The notes beneath the pieces are model-generated. The model was not told where the DNA came from. It made no database searches and worked only from the letters and a program-made list of their open reading frames with translations. This document shows, in pieces, positions 8,144 through 16,327 of a stretch of DNA of 64,000 nucleotides. This stretch comes from Phycisphaeraceae bacterium (GTDB lineage Bacteria; Planctomycetota; Phycisphaerae; Phycisphaerales; UBA1924). The translations under genes and the position numbers were made by a program. Position 1 is the stretch's first letter; each line of letters starts with the position of its first letter. The stretch lies in contig JAJTGZ010000004.1 in NCBI GenBank assembly GCA_021299385.1, positions 1 to 64,000 on the forward strand, given 5' to 3'.

Positions 8144-9562
8144 TCAGTTGCCGAGGTTGATGGTGTTTTTCCCGGCGTCTTTAGAGTGGTAGAGGTTTGC
8201 GTCGGCGGCTTTGAGCAGGTCGGGGCCGGTGAGGCCGTCCCAGGGGAAGGTGGCTAGGCCTGCTGAGACGGTCAGTGCGCCGGCGGCTTCTGTGCCGAGT
8301 TTGGGGAAGCGGGCGTCGGCGATTTGTTTGCGGAAGCGCTCGGCGATGAGCTGGACGCTCTGCGGGTGGCGGGAGCCGAGCTCGCGAGGGCCGGCTGGTT
8401 CGTAGAAGACGACGACGAACTCATCGCCACCGATGCGGCAGACGCGGTCGTCGGGTCGGATGACCGAGCGGAGGAGTTTGATGATCTGGACGAGGATTTC
8501 GTCGCCGGCGGGGTGGCCGAAGCGGTCGTTGAAGGTTTTGAAGTTATCGATGTCCAGGACCATGACCGTGAGCATGTGGCGTTTGGTTGCTGATTCGCGG
8601 ATGGCGGCGTCGAGGAAGCAGTCGAGGTATCGGCGGTTATAGGCGCCGGTGAGTTCGTCGGTGATGGAGTCTTGCCGCGCTTTGCGGAGGGTTGCTTGGA
8701 GGGTGAGCCAGTGTGCTAGCCAGGGTGCGGCGTGCTCGAGGTGGTGGGCTTCGAGCGTGGGGCTGGCGAGCAGGGCGGGTGCGACACCTTGGAGCACGAC
8801 CGGGACGCCGTGGGGTGGGCGGGGCGTGGTGGTGGTGTCGGGAGCGGGGATGAACATGACATCGGCGCGGGCGACGCGGCGGCGTATGGCGTCGAGTGCG
8901 AGCGGGAGGATGTCTTGGTCGTCAAGGAGTGCCTGGAGGATTTGCCGGTCGTCGCCGAAGGACCAGGTGCCGGGTGTGGTGGGGCGGTGCGGCTCGGGCG
9001 CGCTGGTGGGCGTTGCGGGCCAGGCGCGGGCGGCGGGTGTGGTGGTGATGCTGGGGATGGTGGTCGGTGGTGGTGCTGAGGTTGGTGCTGGGGATGCTTG
9101 GTTGGCGAAGACGACCTGTTGCGTGATGCGGCCGATGGTGGAGTAGAACGGTGGCGGGGCCTGTGGGGTTGGGGTGGGTGGTGTGGTGAGTTTGGCGAGG
9201 AGCGCGCGGAGGGTTGGGCCGTCGGTTCCTGGGGGGATGGTGCCGTCGAGGTTGCTGGTGGTGTGGCCGTTGGTGTGGGTGTTGCTGGTGGCCAGGAGTG
9301 TGATGGCGCTGGGCTGTATGACTTTGATCGCCTGCTGGAGTTCGAGCGTGGCGGCGGGGTCGGCGGCGAGGTCGGGGTCGAGGATGACGGCGGTGTGGTG
9401 TGGTGAGTCGGCGTCGATGGGGTCGGCGAGCTCGCCGAGGGCGTCCAGGGGGGTTCGTGCGCGGATGAGTTCGATGCCTGGGTCGCGGCGGAGGGTGCTC
9501 TCTAGGCCCGTGCGGCCGGCGAGGATCACGCGGAGGTTGAGGTTGTCGGCGATGGGGGGCAT
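8144..9562 (-). CDS. diguanylate cyclase with degenerate receiver-like N-terminus
   Basis: 472 residues. The C-terminal GGDEF domain (about 303-470) has the intact active site GGDEF at 378-382, the start motif DxLTGAYNRR (DELTGAYNRRYLD), FKTFNDRFGHPAGDE for nucleotide binding, and an intact inhibitory site RPDD at 369-372, five residues before GGDEF. It should make cyclic-di-GMP from two GTP with product inhibition. The first 120 residues (LRVILAGRTGLESTLRRD ... HTAVILDPDLAADP) resemble a receiver or atypical alpha/beta domain, but a clear phosphoacceptor set is not visible. A Pro/Thr-rich linker and a helical middle region connect them. It is soluble. It sits last in the minus-strand run with ftsW and murG, 24 bp after a small unknown gene, so output may be tied to envelope growth. 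Confidence 0.85.
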   Translation of the reverse strand: MPPIADNLNLRVILAGRTGLESTLRRDPGIELIRARTPLDALGELADPIDADSPHHTAVILDPDLAADPAATLELQQAIKVIQPSAITLLATSNTHTNGHTTSNLDGTIPPGTDGPTLRALLAKLTTPPTPTPQAPPPFYSTIGRITQQVVFANQASPAPTSAPPPTTIPSITTTPAARAWPATPTSAPEPHRPTTPGTWSFGDDRQILQALLDDQDILPLALDAIRRRVARADVMFIPAPDTTTTPRPPHGVPVVLQGVAPALLASPTLEAHHLEHAAPWLAHWLTLQATLRKARQDSITDELTGAYNRRYLDCFLDAAIRESATKRHMLTVMVLDIDNFKTFNDRFGHPAGDEILVQIIKLLRSVIRPDDRVCRIGGDEFVVVFYEPAGPRELGSRHPQSVQLIAERFRKQIADARFPKLGTEAAGALTVSAGLATFPWDGLTGPDLLKAADANLYHSKDAGKNTINLGN

Positions 9563-9586
9563 GGTGTTGTTTATACGGCTGGCGTG

Positions 9587-10138
9587 CTAGCGGGGTGCGT
9601 CGCGGCCCAGGAGCATGCGGAGCTCTTCGGGGCTGAGGGTGTCGTCGTCGTTGTTGGCGTCGGCTGGCGTGTGGTGGTTGGGTGGGGCGGGGGTGAGTTT
9701 GAGGGGTGGGTGGGATGTGGGAGTTGGCGCGGGGGTTGGAGTAGGAGTTGGTGGTGCGCCCCAGTTGACGATGTCTTGCGGTTGCAATGGTCGCAGCGAT
9801 TGTGTGCCGGCGGGGTCATAGACCCAGCAGCGGGCGCGGGGGGCGTATTGCTGGATGGCCAGTGCGGTTTGTGCGGGGTCGATGAGTGCGGCGGGTTGGC
9901 AGAAGATGACCAGGACGCCGAGGGTGTTGTGTGCGCTTGCGTGCGCGGCGCAGGCGTGGGCCATGGTCAGTAAGGAGGAGGTGGAGGTGGAGACGGGGAT
10001 GCCACGCTTGGCGAGGGAGGCGAGCAGTGGCGCGGGCGCGGGGGCACCGGCGGGGGACCAGACAACGGCGTGCTGGCGGGGTGTGCCCGGTGCGGGCGGG
10101 GGTGGGTTTCGGCTTGTGCTCTGCGTGCCGCTGTGCAT
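9587..10138 (-). CDS. small alpha/beta protein with Pro-rich linker, unknown function
   Basis: 183 residues, not recognised. The first 115 residues look like one alpha/beta unit: AVVWSPAGAPAPAPLLASLAKRG, then LGVLVIFCQPAALIDPAQTALAIQQYAPRARCWVYDPAG. The strand-Pro/Asp-helix pattern resembles the N-terminal region of the diguanylate cyclase just downstream. A Pro/Thr-rich linker (about 128-155) is followed by an acidic NNDDDTLSPEELRMLLGRD tail that reads as a short helical motif, possibly a protein-binding peptide. It lies between murG (38 bp upstream) and the cyclase (24 bp downstream) in the same direction. Reality as a gene rests on its position, its compact intergenic spacing and this residual pattern. 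Confidence 0.6.
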   Translation of the reverse strand: MHSGTQSTSRNPPPPAPGTPRQHAVVWSPAGAPAPAPLLASLAKRGIPVSTSTSSLLTMAHACAAHASAHNTLGVLVIFCQPAALIDPAQTALAIQQYAPRARCWVYDPAGTQSLRPLQPQDIVNWGAPPTPTPTPAPTPTSHPPLKLTPAPPNHHTPADANNDDDTLSPEELRMLLGRDAPR

Positions 10139-10176
10139 GGGATAAGTCTACAGCGCGGCGAGGTCAGGTAGTGGTT

Positions 10177-11313
10177 TTATAGGACGTTTTGGGCAAGATT
10201 TTGGGCTATTTGCAGGGCACCGTCGGCGGGGCCGAGGTTTTCGGCGGCGGTGCGCATGGCGGCGAGGGTCGCCGGGGTCTTCAGGAGGCGCAGGAGGGCC
10301 TGCCCGAGGGGGCCTTGGAGATTGGATTGGTCGTCGATGAGGTCGTCGGCGATCTCGGCGGCGTGGGCCTGCACGAGGGTTTGGGCGTTGAAGCGTTGGT
10401 GCTGGTCTTTGTGGTGCGGGTAGGGGGCAAAGAGCGTTGGGGTGCCCGAGGCCCAGGCCTCGGCGACGGCGCCGGCGCCGGCACGGCTGAGGGCCAGGTC
10501 CGCAGCGGACCACCACAGGGGGAGCTGCTCAGTGAAGGGAAGCACCTGGGCGCGGATGCCGGCTTGGGTGTAGGTGGTTTGCAAACGCTCGGCGTCGGGT
10601 GCGGAGCCTGTCTGGTGGAGGATTTGCCAGTTGGAGAAGAGTGTTTGGTGGGCTTTGTTTGATGCGAGGTGGTGCAGGAGGTTGTTGAGTGTGCGTGCGC
10701 CGAGGCTGCCACCTGTGATGAGCAGGACGGGAAGGGTGGGGTCCAGGCCGAGGGTGGCGCGGGTGGTGGTGCGGTCGCGCACCTGTCGGGCGGCCCGGCG
10801 GACGATGGGCGGGATGCGTTTCCAGTGCGGGTGGGATGGGGATGCGACGGTGGTGAAGGCGTGCTGGGCGTGCCGGGCGATCCAGCGGTTGGCCTTGCCT
10901 GGCACGGCGTCGATATTGATGAGGGTGATGGGGATGCGTTCGGCGCGAGCGGCCTGCACGGCGGGTGCGGCGACGAACCCGCCGAGGGTGATGAGGTGGA
11001 CGGGGTGTGCGAGTGTGCGTGCCTGCTGGATGATGTGGCGAGTGATGCGGACGCTGGGGGGCCAGTTGCTCAAGAAGCGCCAGAGTTGCCTGGGGGTGAG
11101 GCTGGGGTATTGCGCGGGCAGGGGTGTGAAGGGGACGGCGTGGGGCGTGAGGACTTCGCGGTCGATGGGGCGCGATGAGCAGAGGAAGTGTGCGTCGGCG
11201 CTGGGGACGAGCGTGCGGAGCTCTTCCCAGATAGCCAGTGCAGGGTAGAGGTGCCCGCCGGTGCCCCCGCCGGCGAAGATATAAGTTGTAGGGGGTGCGG
11301 TGGTGGAGGGCAT
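10177..11313 (-). CDS. murG: UDP-N-acetylglucosamine transferase MurG
   Basis: A 378-residue peripheral inner-membrane glycosyltransferase that adds GlcNAc from UDP-GlcNAc to lipid I, giving lipid II. The N-domain glycine loop FAGGGTGGHLYPALA (13-27) and the C-domain GGSLGA and SRAGAGAVAEAWASGTPTL motifs (UDP-binding) are present, with HHKDQHQRFNA following as in the family (usual form DDHQ..NA). Length is normal. It starts 3 nt after the ftsW stop codon, the usual dcw-cluster order, so the two are cotranscribed. No murC or murD follows; the next gene is an unknown protein, which is unusual. Confidence 0.93.
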   Translation of the reverse strand: MPSTTAPPTTYIFAGGGTGGHLYPALAIWEELRTLVPSADAHFLCSSRPIDREVLTPHAVPFTPLPAQYPSLTPRQLWRFLSNWPPSVRITRHIIQQARTLAHPVHLITLGGFVAAPAVQAARAERIPITLINIDAVPGKANRWIARHAQHAFTTVASPSHPHWKRIPPIVRRAARQVRDRTTTRATLGLDPTLPVLLITGGSLGARTLNNLLHHLASNKAHQTLFSNWQILHQTGSAPDAERLQTTYTQAGIRAQVLPFTEQLPLWWSAADLALSRAGAGAVAEAWASGTPTLFAPYPHHKDQHQRFNAQTLVQAHAAEIADDLIDDQSNLQGPLGQALLRLLKTPATLAAMRTAAENLGPADGALQIAQNLAQNVL

Positions 11314-11316
11314 GGA

Positions 11317-12621
11317 TCAGGCGGGCAGTGGAGCGTGGAGGTTGTGCTCGGGGGTGAGGGTTTGAGGTGGGTTGTTGTTGGGTTGGGGCTGGAGGGTTGG
11401 GGTGTATCGGTGGCCGCGGAGGTCCATGTTGATGAGCAGGCCGAGGCAGGCGGCGGTGAGGATCCAGCCGGTGCCTCCTGAACTGAGCAGTGGGAGTGCG
11501 ATTCCTTTGGTGGGGCCGAGGCCTGTAACGACGGCCATGTTGATGAGGGCCTGGAGGCCGACGGTGGCGGTGATGCCGATGGCGACGAGTTTGAGGACGG
11601 GGTTGGTTTGTTTGCGGATGATCGAGAGTGCGGCCCAGATGAGAGCGGCGTAGAGGAAGACGACGATGGCGGCGCCGAAGACGCCGAGTTCCTCGCAGAT
11701 GATGGCAAAGAGGAAGTCGGTCTGGTCTTCGGGGAGGTAGCCGAATTTTTGGAGGCCGTGGCCAAGCCCGCGGCCGTGGATTTGGCCACCGCTGACGGCG
11801 AGCATGGACTGGATCATGTGGTAGCCTTTGCCCTCGGGGTCTTGGTAGGGGTCGAGGAAGGACTTGATGCGTTCGAGGCGGTAGGGGTTGGCCATGACGG
11901 CGGCGGCAAAGGCGGCGGCGGCGGCGGGGAGCATGAGCAGGAACTGCCAGAGGCGTGCGCCGCCGGCGATGAGGATGATGGCGGCGACGCCGCCGAGGAG
12001 CACGGCGGTGCCGAGGTCTTCGATGACGATTGTCAGGCAGACCAGGCCCGCGGCGGCGAGGCCCGGGAGCAGGCCGGTGAAGAAGTGTGGGAGTCGGTCT
12101 TTGACGCGCACGGCGTACCAGGCCATGAGGGCGATGAGTGCCCACTTGCCGATCTCGCTGGGCTGGGCCGAGAGGTCGCCTATGCCGGGCAGCTGGAGGT
12201 TGATCCAGCGGTGCGAGCCGTTGACGGAGCGACCAATGCCGGGGATGTAGACGATGAGCATGAGTGCGGCGAGTGCGCCGGCGGCGATCCAGAGCCAGGG
12301 GATGGCCCAGCCGCCGAAGCGCGGCTCGTAACGTGGGCCGAAGTTTTTGATCCAGTTGCCGAAGATGGCCGGCTGGGTGTTGGGGAGGCTGAGTTGGACT
12401 TTGCGTACGCCTGGGATGAGGCCGAGGATGGGGAGGGTGGCGGCGAGAGTGAGGGCGAGGATGGACAAGAGCATGTAGATGGTGCTTCGGCTCAGGAGGA
12501 TGCTGGCGATGGTGATGGTTCGTTCGATTTCCATGAGCGCGCTGTTGACCATCACGATGCCGAGCATGAGCAGAGCGAGTACGGCGAGGGCGACAACGTG
12601 GCCTGGACGGATGATGGGCAT
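11317..12621 (-). CDS. ftsW: FtsW/RodA-family peptidoglycan glycosyltransferase
   Basis: 434 residues with about ten membrane helices. SEDS-family landmarks are visible: the IICEELGVFGA loop-helix (equivalent to GEE.GLLGA), SGGTGWILTAACLGLLINMD near the C-terminus, and the central WINLQLPGIGDLSAQPSEIGKWALI segment that matches FQPSEFAKL. These proteins polymerise lipid II into glycan strands with a partner PBP. It is called FtsW instead of RodA because it directly precedes murG as in division clusters. A 70-residue insertion relative to E. coli FtsW lies between the second and third helices (residues about 70-115). The C-terminal tail is Pro/Asn/Gln-rich. ATG at 12621; an octamer repeat lies upstream. 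Confidence 0.9.
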   Translation of the reverse strand: MPIIRPGHVVALAVLALLMLGIVMVNSALMEIERTITIASILLSRSTIYMLLSILALTLAATLPILGLIPGVRKVQLSLPNTQPAIFGNWIKNFGPRYEPRFGGWAIPWLWIAAGALAALMLIVYIPGIGRSVNGSHRWINLQLPGIGDLSAQPSEIGKWALIALMAWYAVRVKDRLPHFFTGLLPGLAAAGLVCLTIVIEDLGTAVLLGGVAAIILIAGGARLWQFLLMLPAAAAAFAAAVMANPYRLERIKSFLDPYQDPEGKGYHMIQSMLAVSGGQIHGRGLGHGLQKFGYLPEDQTDFLFAIICEELGVFGAAIVVFLYAALIWAALSIIRKQTNPVLKLVAIGITATVGLQALINMAVVTGLGPTKGIALPLLSSGGTGWILTAACLGLLINMDLRGHRYTPTLQPQPNNNPPQTLTPEHNLHAPLPA

Positions 12622-12676
12622 GGGGTGGATATCGGAGCGAGGGGGTGGATTGCGGTAGAGGAGGGGAGGGGGGGAA

Positions 12677-12716
12677 TGGACAAATGGTCAAATGGACAAA
12701 TTGCCAAATGGGCAAA
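12677..12716. repeat. octamer tandem repeat (NNNNCAAA), locus 1
   Basis: Five consecutive 8-bp units: TGGACAAA, TGGTCAAA, TGGACAAA, TTGCCAAA, TGGGCAAA. It lies in the gap between the ABC permease gene and ftsW on the minus strand. The same period and the constant CAAA half recur at 18519-18550 and 21364-21411. Much lower GC than its surroundings. Confidence 0.9.
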
Positions 12717-12793
12717 GAGGATGGGGAGGTTGGTTGGTGGGTGGGGGCGGCCCCACGCGGAGCGTGGGGGTACCCGGGATGGGGATGGGGGAT

Positions 12794-14701
12794 TTACTTT
12801 GCGCCGGCGAGTTTGCGGACGGTGAAGTCGAAGCTGCGTGTCATGCTGGCGTGGATGGCGTAGACAATGACGATGTGCAGGCCAGCGGCGATGGCGGCGC
12901 CGAGGAGGAGGCTGATGCGTGCGCTGGCCAGGCCCCCGCCGCCTGCGCGGACGACGGTGGCGGCCATGGCTGATTCTGGGGCGATGACGGCGTGGGCGGC
13001 GGCGATGGGGCTGAGGCCTCCGACGACGGGGCCGAGGGTGGCCAAGTCCGCGGCGGCCTGCCAGGCGCAGAGGCCGACGACGCCGGCGATGACGCCGACG
13101 AGGGCGACGGTGGCGGTAACGCTGGCGAGTGTCCCCTTGCTGCGGAGTGACCACTGCATGCCGAGGATGACGCAGAGTGCGACGAAGGGGACGGCGACGA
13201 GGGCCATGACCAGCCCGGCCTCGGGTAGGATGACGGGGATATCGATGACGGCGGGTGGGTTAGCCGGGCCCCCGCCGAAGGCGGCGGCAGTGTTGACGAT
13301 GGGGACGGTTACCGCCGCGCCACCGGTCTGTCCAAAGCCGCCGGCGAGGGCGTAGAGGCCCCCGAGGCCGGCGGTGGCGATGGGTACGCAGAGCAGCGGG
13401 AGGAGCCAGGCGATCATGCCTTTGAGTTTGCCCGAGAGGTATTGCCCGGCGGTGATGGGGGTGGTGAGCAGGAGGTCGAGGGTGCCGTCTTCGCGTTCGC
13501 GTGAGACGCTGGTGGCGCTCATGTTGATGGCGACGAGTGTGATGACGACCAACTGCCCGACGATGGTGGCGACCATGACCTGGCGGAAGACGGTGGCGGT
13601 CCAGGTGCCGTTGTGGTAGAGATAGATGACCAGGAGTGCCCAGAGGACGCCCAGGGCGATGAAGCTCCAGCGCATAGCCGAGCGCCAGAAGGTGGCGTTG
13701 ATGCTGGCGGCCTCGCGCCAGGCGATGGGGTTGCGCCAGACTTCCTTGGGCCCGCGGTGTGCCTCGTGCTGCCCGTCGCGGCGTGCGGTGGGGTCGTTGG
13801 GGTCTGACTGGCGAGCACCCCGGCTGGAGCCGTCGCGCCCGATCAGGCCGCCGGCGCCGGCGATGCCACCGATGCGGACGGTGATGGAGGAGGCCAGTAC
13901 GAGCACGATCGAGAGGGCCATCGAGAGGACACACCACGTCGCGACGGGGTGCTCGAGGAACCAGCCGGCGGGGGCGGGGTATGTGCCCGGCGGGGCGCAG
14001 GGGTAGCCCGATGGGTCCAGCAGGGCCATGAGGGCGAGGAAGGGGTTCAGGCCTGTGAGGTATGTAACGCCGCCGGCGCCGAAGACGCGGTCGATCGCCA
14101 GCGTGATGGCCAGGTAGCTGACGACGGCGACATAGAAGGCAAAGACGGCACGCTTGCCGACGAGGCGGGAGACGGAGAGGGCGATGGCGATGGAGCCGAC
14201 GAGCAACGCCGCACCTGCGGCGACGGCATAACTGGCCAGGACGGTGCTGCCCGGTACGCCGCCGAAGTATTGCATGACTGCAAAGAGGGGCAGGGAGCTG
14301 AAGAGGAGCGCGAGGATGAAGAAGAGGCGGCCGAGGAGGTTGCCCAGGACGATCTGCCCGGCGCGGAGCGGTGTTGTCAGCAGGATGTCCCATGTTTTGG
14401 GGTCGGCTTCCTGCGCGATGGCCCCGGCCATGAAGACGGGGGCGAGGATGCAGATCAGGGCGATCTGCAAGAAGGCGACGAGTTGGAAGCTGTTGGACCC
14501 GGCGGCGGCGAGCTGCTGGAGGGTCAGTTCATCGCCGCCGGCGCGGATGAGCAGCGCCCAGAGCAGGACGATGATCATGACGCCGAGGTAGGCGATGCGG
14601 ATGTAGTGGTGGCGTGCACGCCGGGAGCCGCTGGCGACGAGGCGTACGGCGATCGGGTTGGTCGGGCCGAGCTCGAGGAGCCAGCGCAGGAAGAGAGGCA
14701 T
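12794..14701 (-). CDS. ABC-2 type transporter permease, double-length
   Basis: 635 residues from ATG 14701 (a TTG two codons upstream is possible). Two ABC-2 permease halves in one chain: each has an amphipathic entry region and a conserved WDILLTTPL / LDLLLTTPI motif (about residues 106-114 and 404-412) followed by several helices; about 12 membrane segments in all. A charged linker (GRDGSSRGARQSDPNDPTARRDG) separates them. No ATPase is encoded beside it, so the partner must be elsewhere. Planctomycetes often carry such fused permeases near gliding/Gld-like ABC genes; the substrate is unknown. It lies upstream of ftsW on the same strand but 172 bp away with a repeat between, so cotranscription is uncertain. 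The region 14708-14886 upstream is locally AT-rich (about 14810-14870) and probably carries its promoter. Confidence 0.8.
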   Translation of the reverse strand: MPLFLRWLLELGPTNPIAVRLVASGSRRARHHYIRIAYLGVMIIVLLWALLIRAGGDELTLQQLAAAGSNSFQLVAFLQIALICILAPVFMAGAIAQEADPKTWDILLTTPLRAGQIVLGNLLGRLFFILALLFSSLPLFAVMQYFGGVPGSTVLASYAVAAGAALLVGSIAIALSVSRLVGKRAVFAFYVAVVSYLAITLAIDRVFGAGGVTYLTGLNPFLALMALLDPSGYPCAPPGTYPAPAGWFLEHPVATWCVLSMALSIVLVLASSITVRIGGIAGAGGLIGRDGSSRGARQSDPNDPTARRDGQHEAHRGPKEVWRNPIAWREAASINATFWRSAMRWSFIALGVLWALLVIYLYHNGTWTATVFRQVMVATIVGQLVVITLVAINMSATSVSREREDGTLDLLLTTPITAGQYLSGKLKGMIAWLLPLLCVPIATAGLGGLYALAGGFGQTGGAAVTVPIVNTAAAFGGGPANPPAVIDIPVILPEAGLVMALVAVPFVALCVILGMQWSLRSKGTLASVTATVALVGVIAGVVGLCAWQAAADLATLGPVVGGLSPIAAAHAVIAPESAMAATVVRAGGGGLASARISLLLGAAIAAGLHIVIVYAIHASMTRSFDFTVRKLAGAK

Positions 14702-14886
14702 GTGCAAGGGTAGAGGGTGTGGCGGGGGTTGGTTTGCGGGTGAGGGAGCAGAGGCTTAGGGCGAGAAGAGGGCGTTACCCTAGAGGATGAGTTGACTTGG
14801 TGCACAGTCGCTCTGGAGTAAAAACTTTTGTTTGTATTTCTTTTCCGTCGCTGGGTCCTGTGAGTGAACTATCTTTGGGGATCAGA

Positions 14887-16182
14887 TCATGTGGTGATTG
14901 TGGTGTCGCGGGAGAGGATTTTTTTGATCGTGAGGATGAAGAGGCCGGTGAGGCAGAGGTTGAGGGCGAGGCTGAGCAGGGCGATGACGAGGATGGGGCC
15001 GCCGATGCCGTAGCCGAGGGAGACGACGAGGACGCCTGCGCCGACCTCGCCGCGTGGCCACATGCCGATGGCGAGGGCGAGGCGTTGGCGGGGTGTGGTT
15101 TCTTTGCGGTAGCAGAAGGCGGGGAACATTTTGCCCAGGTTGCACAGGAAGGTGATGGCCAGGACGTGCAGGATGATTTGGCCCCAGCCCATCTGGGGTG
15201 TGAGTTGGCGGAGGAAGTTGCCCAGGGGGATGGCGTCGGCCTCGATGGCGGCCTGGGCGGCCTGCCCGGTGAGGGGTAGGTTGGCGGGGGAGGGAGGTGC
15301 GGTGCCTATCTGGTTGATGAACAGGGGCATCGAGAGGCCAACAAGGACCATGAAGCAGGCCGAGACGATGGTGGTGGCATGTTTCTCGGCCGGTTGTGCC
15401 AGCACGTCGTCGTGGTGGTCGTCGGCGGGGGTCAGGGGCTGGCCGGTGGCGCGTTGGCGGACGATGATGCACCCGAGGACGAAGGCTGGCAGGAGGACTT
15501 CGATGTGGATGGGCATCGATTGGTCGATGGATTTGGTGGCCGCGTATATCAGCTCGCTGAGGCCCGCGATGGCGACGGCATATGTGAGCGTCCAGCCCCA
15601 GGTGATCGGCAGGCGGAAGCGGTGCAGGAACTTCCAGGCGATTGCCAGCAGTGTGAAGACGATGGCGACGACCACGGCCAGTTGCCAGCGGGCGCCGACC
15701 ATGGCGATCTTGACGGGGACCATCATCAGCACGACGATGAGGTCGTCAAAGATCGCCAGGATGCGGGCCTTGCGGTAGACCCAGGTGGCGGCCAGGCCCG
15801 CGGCGGCGAGCATGGAGAAGAGGACGCCGGCGCTGGTCGGTGCGCTGAAGAGGGAAGCGATGAGGGCTTCTTTCCATACGCCGAGCTCTTGCGTGGCCGG
15901 GCGTGGGAGGATGACCAGGACGAAGTAGAGTGTGCAGAGGATCCAGGGGAAGAAGGCGGCGGTGGCGGCGACGAAGGCGTCGAAGCCGTAGGTTCGGAGT
16001 TTGGATTTATCGATATCAAACTCGTATCCGACGTGGATCATGATGCAGGCGAGGCCGATCATGGTCAGGATTCTGACGATGTTTGCATAGGTGCCGGCCG
16101 CGCTGCCGAGGTGGGCGGGCAGGAGTTGGGAGAGGAGCAGGCCCAGGAGGAGGAGGATGGAGTAGAGGAGGACTTTTTTCAT
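14887..16182 (-). CDS. cation/proton antiporter (CPA2/NhaP-like)
   Basis: 431 residues with about 12-13 membrane helices, starting MKKVLLYSILLLLGLLLSQLLP. Helix 5-6 region ILAIFDDLIVVLMMV carries the paired Asp of electrogenic monovalent cation/proton antiporters; TSAGVLFSMLAAAG before it corresponds to the TSxxV region of KefB/NapA-like proteins. The C-terminal GMWPRGEVGAGVLVVSLGYG matches the conserved RGE segment of that superfamily (its Arg and Glu are functional). It lacks the RCK regulatory domain of Kef proteins. A hydrophilic His/Asp loop (PADDHHDDVL) lies around residue 270. ATG at 16182 is chosen over upstream starts because the first helix begins there. Exact ion is not predictable. 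Confidence 0.85.
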   Translation of the reverse strand: MKKVLLYSILLLLGLLLSQLLPAHLGSAAGTYANIVRILTMIGLACIMIHVGYEFDIDKSKLRTYGFDAFVAATAAFFPWILCTLYFVLVILPRPATQELGVWKEALIASLFSAPTSAGVLFSMLAAAGLAATWVYRKARILAIFDDLIVVLMMVPVKIAMVGARWQLAVVVAIVFTLLAIAWKFLHRFRLPITWGWTLTYAVAIAGLSELIYAATKSIDQSMPIHIEVLLPAFVLGCIIVRQRATGQPLTPADDHHDDVLAQPAEKHATTIVSACFMVLVGLSMPLFINQIGTAPPSPANLPLTGQAAQAAIEADAIPLGNFLRQLTPQMGWGQIILHVLAITFLCNLGKMFPAFCYRKETTPRQRLALAIGMWPRGEVGAGVLVVSLGYGIGGPILVIALLSLALNLCLTGLFILTIKKILSRDTTITT

Positions 16183-16218
16183 GGGTGTTCCGGTTGCAGA
16201 GGGTTGGTAGTGGGAACG

Positions 16219-16256
16219 AACCCCACCCCTGCGCCTCCCCTCGGGGGAGGGGTTCA
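16219..16256. repeat. CCCCACCCCTGC...GGGGGAGGGG dispersed palindrome, copy 2
   Basis: Nearly the same sequence as 8065-8103 (AACCCCACCCCTGCGCCTC then TCGGGGGAGGGGTTC). It lies between thyX and the antiporter gene, both on the minus strand, and could serve as a terminator-like hairpin for thyX, although no T tract follows. Confidence 0.75.
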
Positions 16257-16327
16257 TTGACCATAGCCGATGCGGGGAAGGGCCTTGCCCCTAACACCCA
16301 ACACCTAAAACCTGGCCCCTTGCCCTA

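Noticed and set aside
10529-12715. A 728-codon frame on the minus strand overlapping ftsW and murG
   Set aside because: Out of frame with both recognised genes and extremely Arg/Pro/His-rich, the signature of a shadow frame.
12677-12716. Possible CRISPR array
   Set aside because: Units are 8 bp with no spacers; the same holds for the other tandem arrays in the window, and no cas gene is seen.
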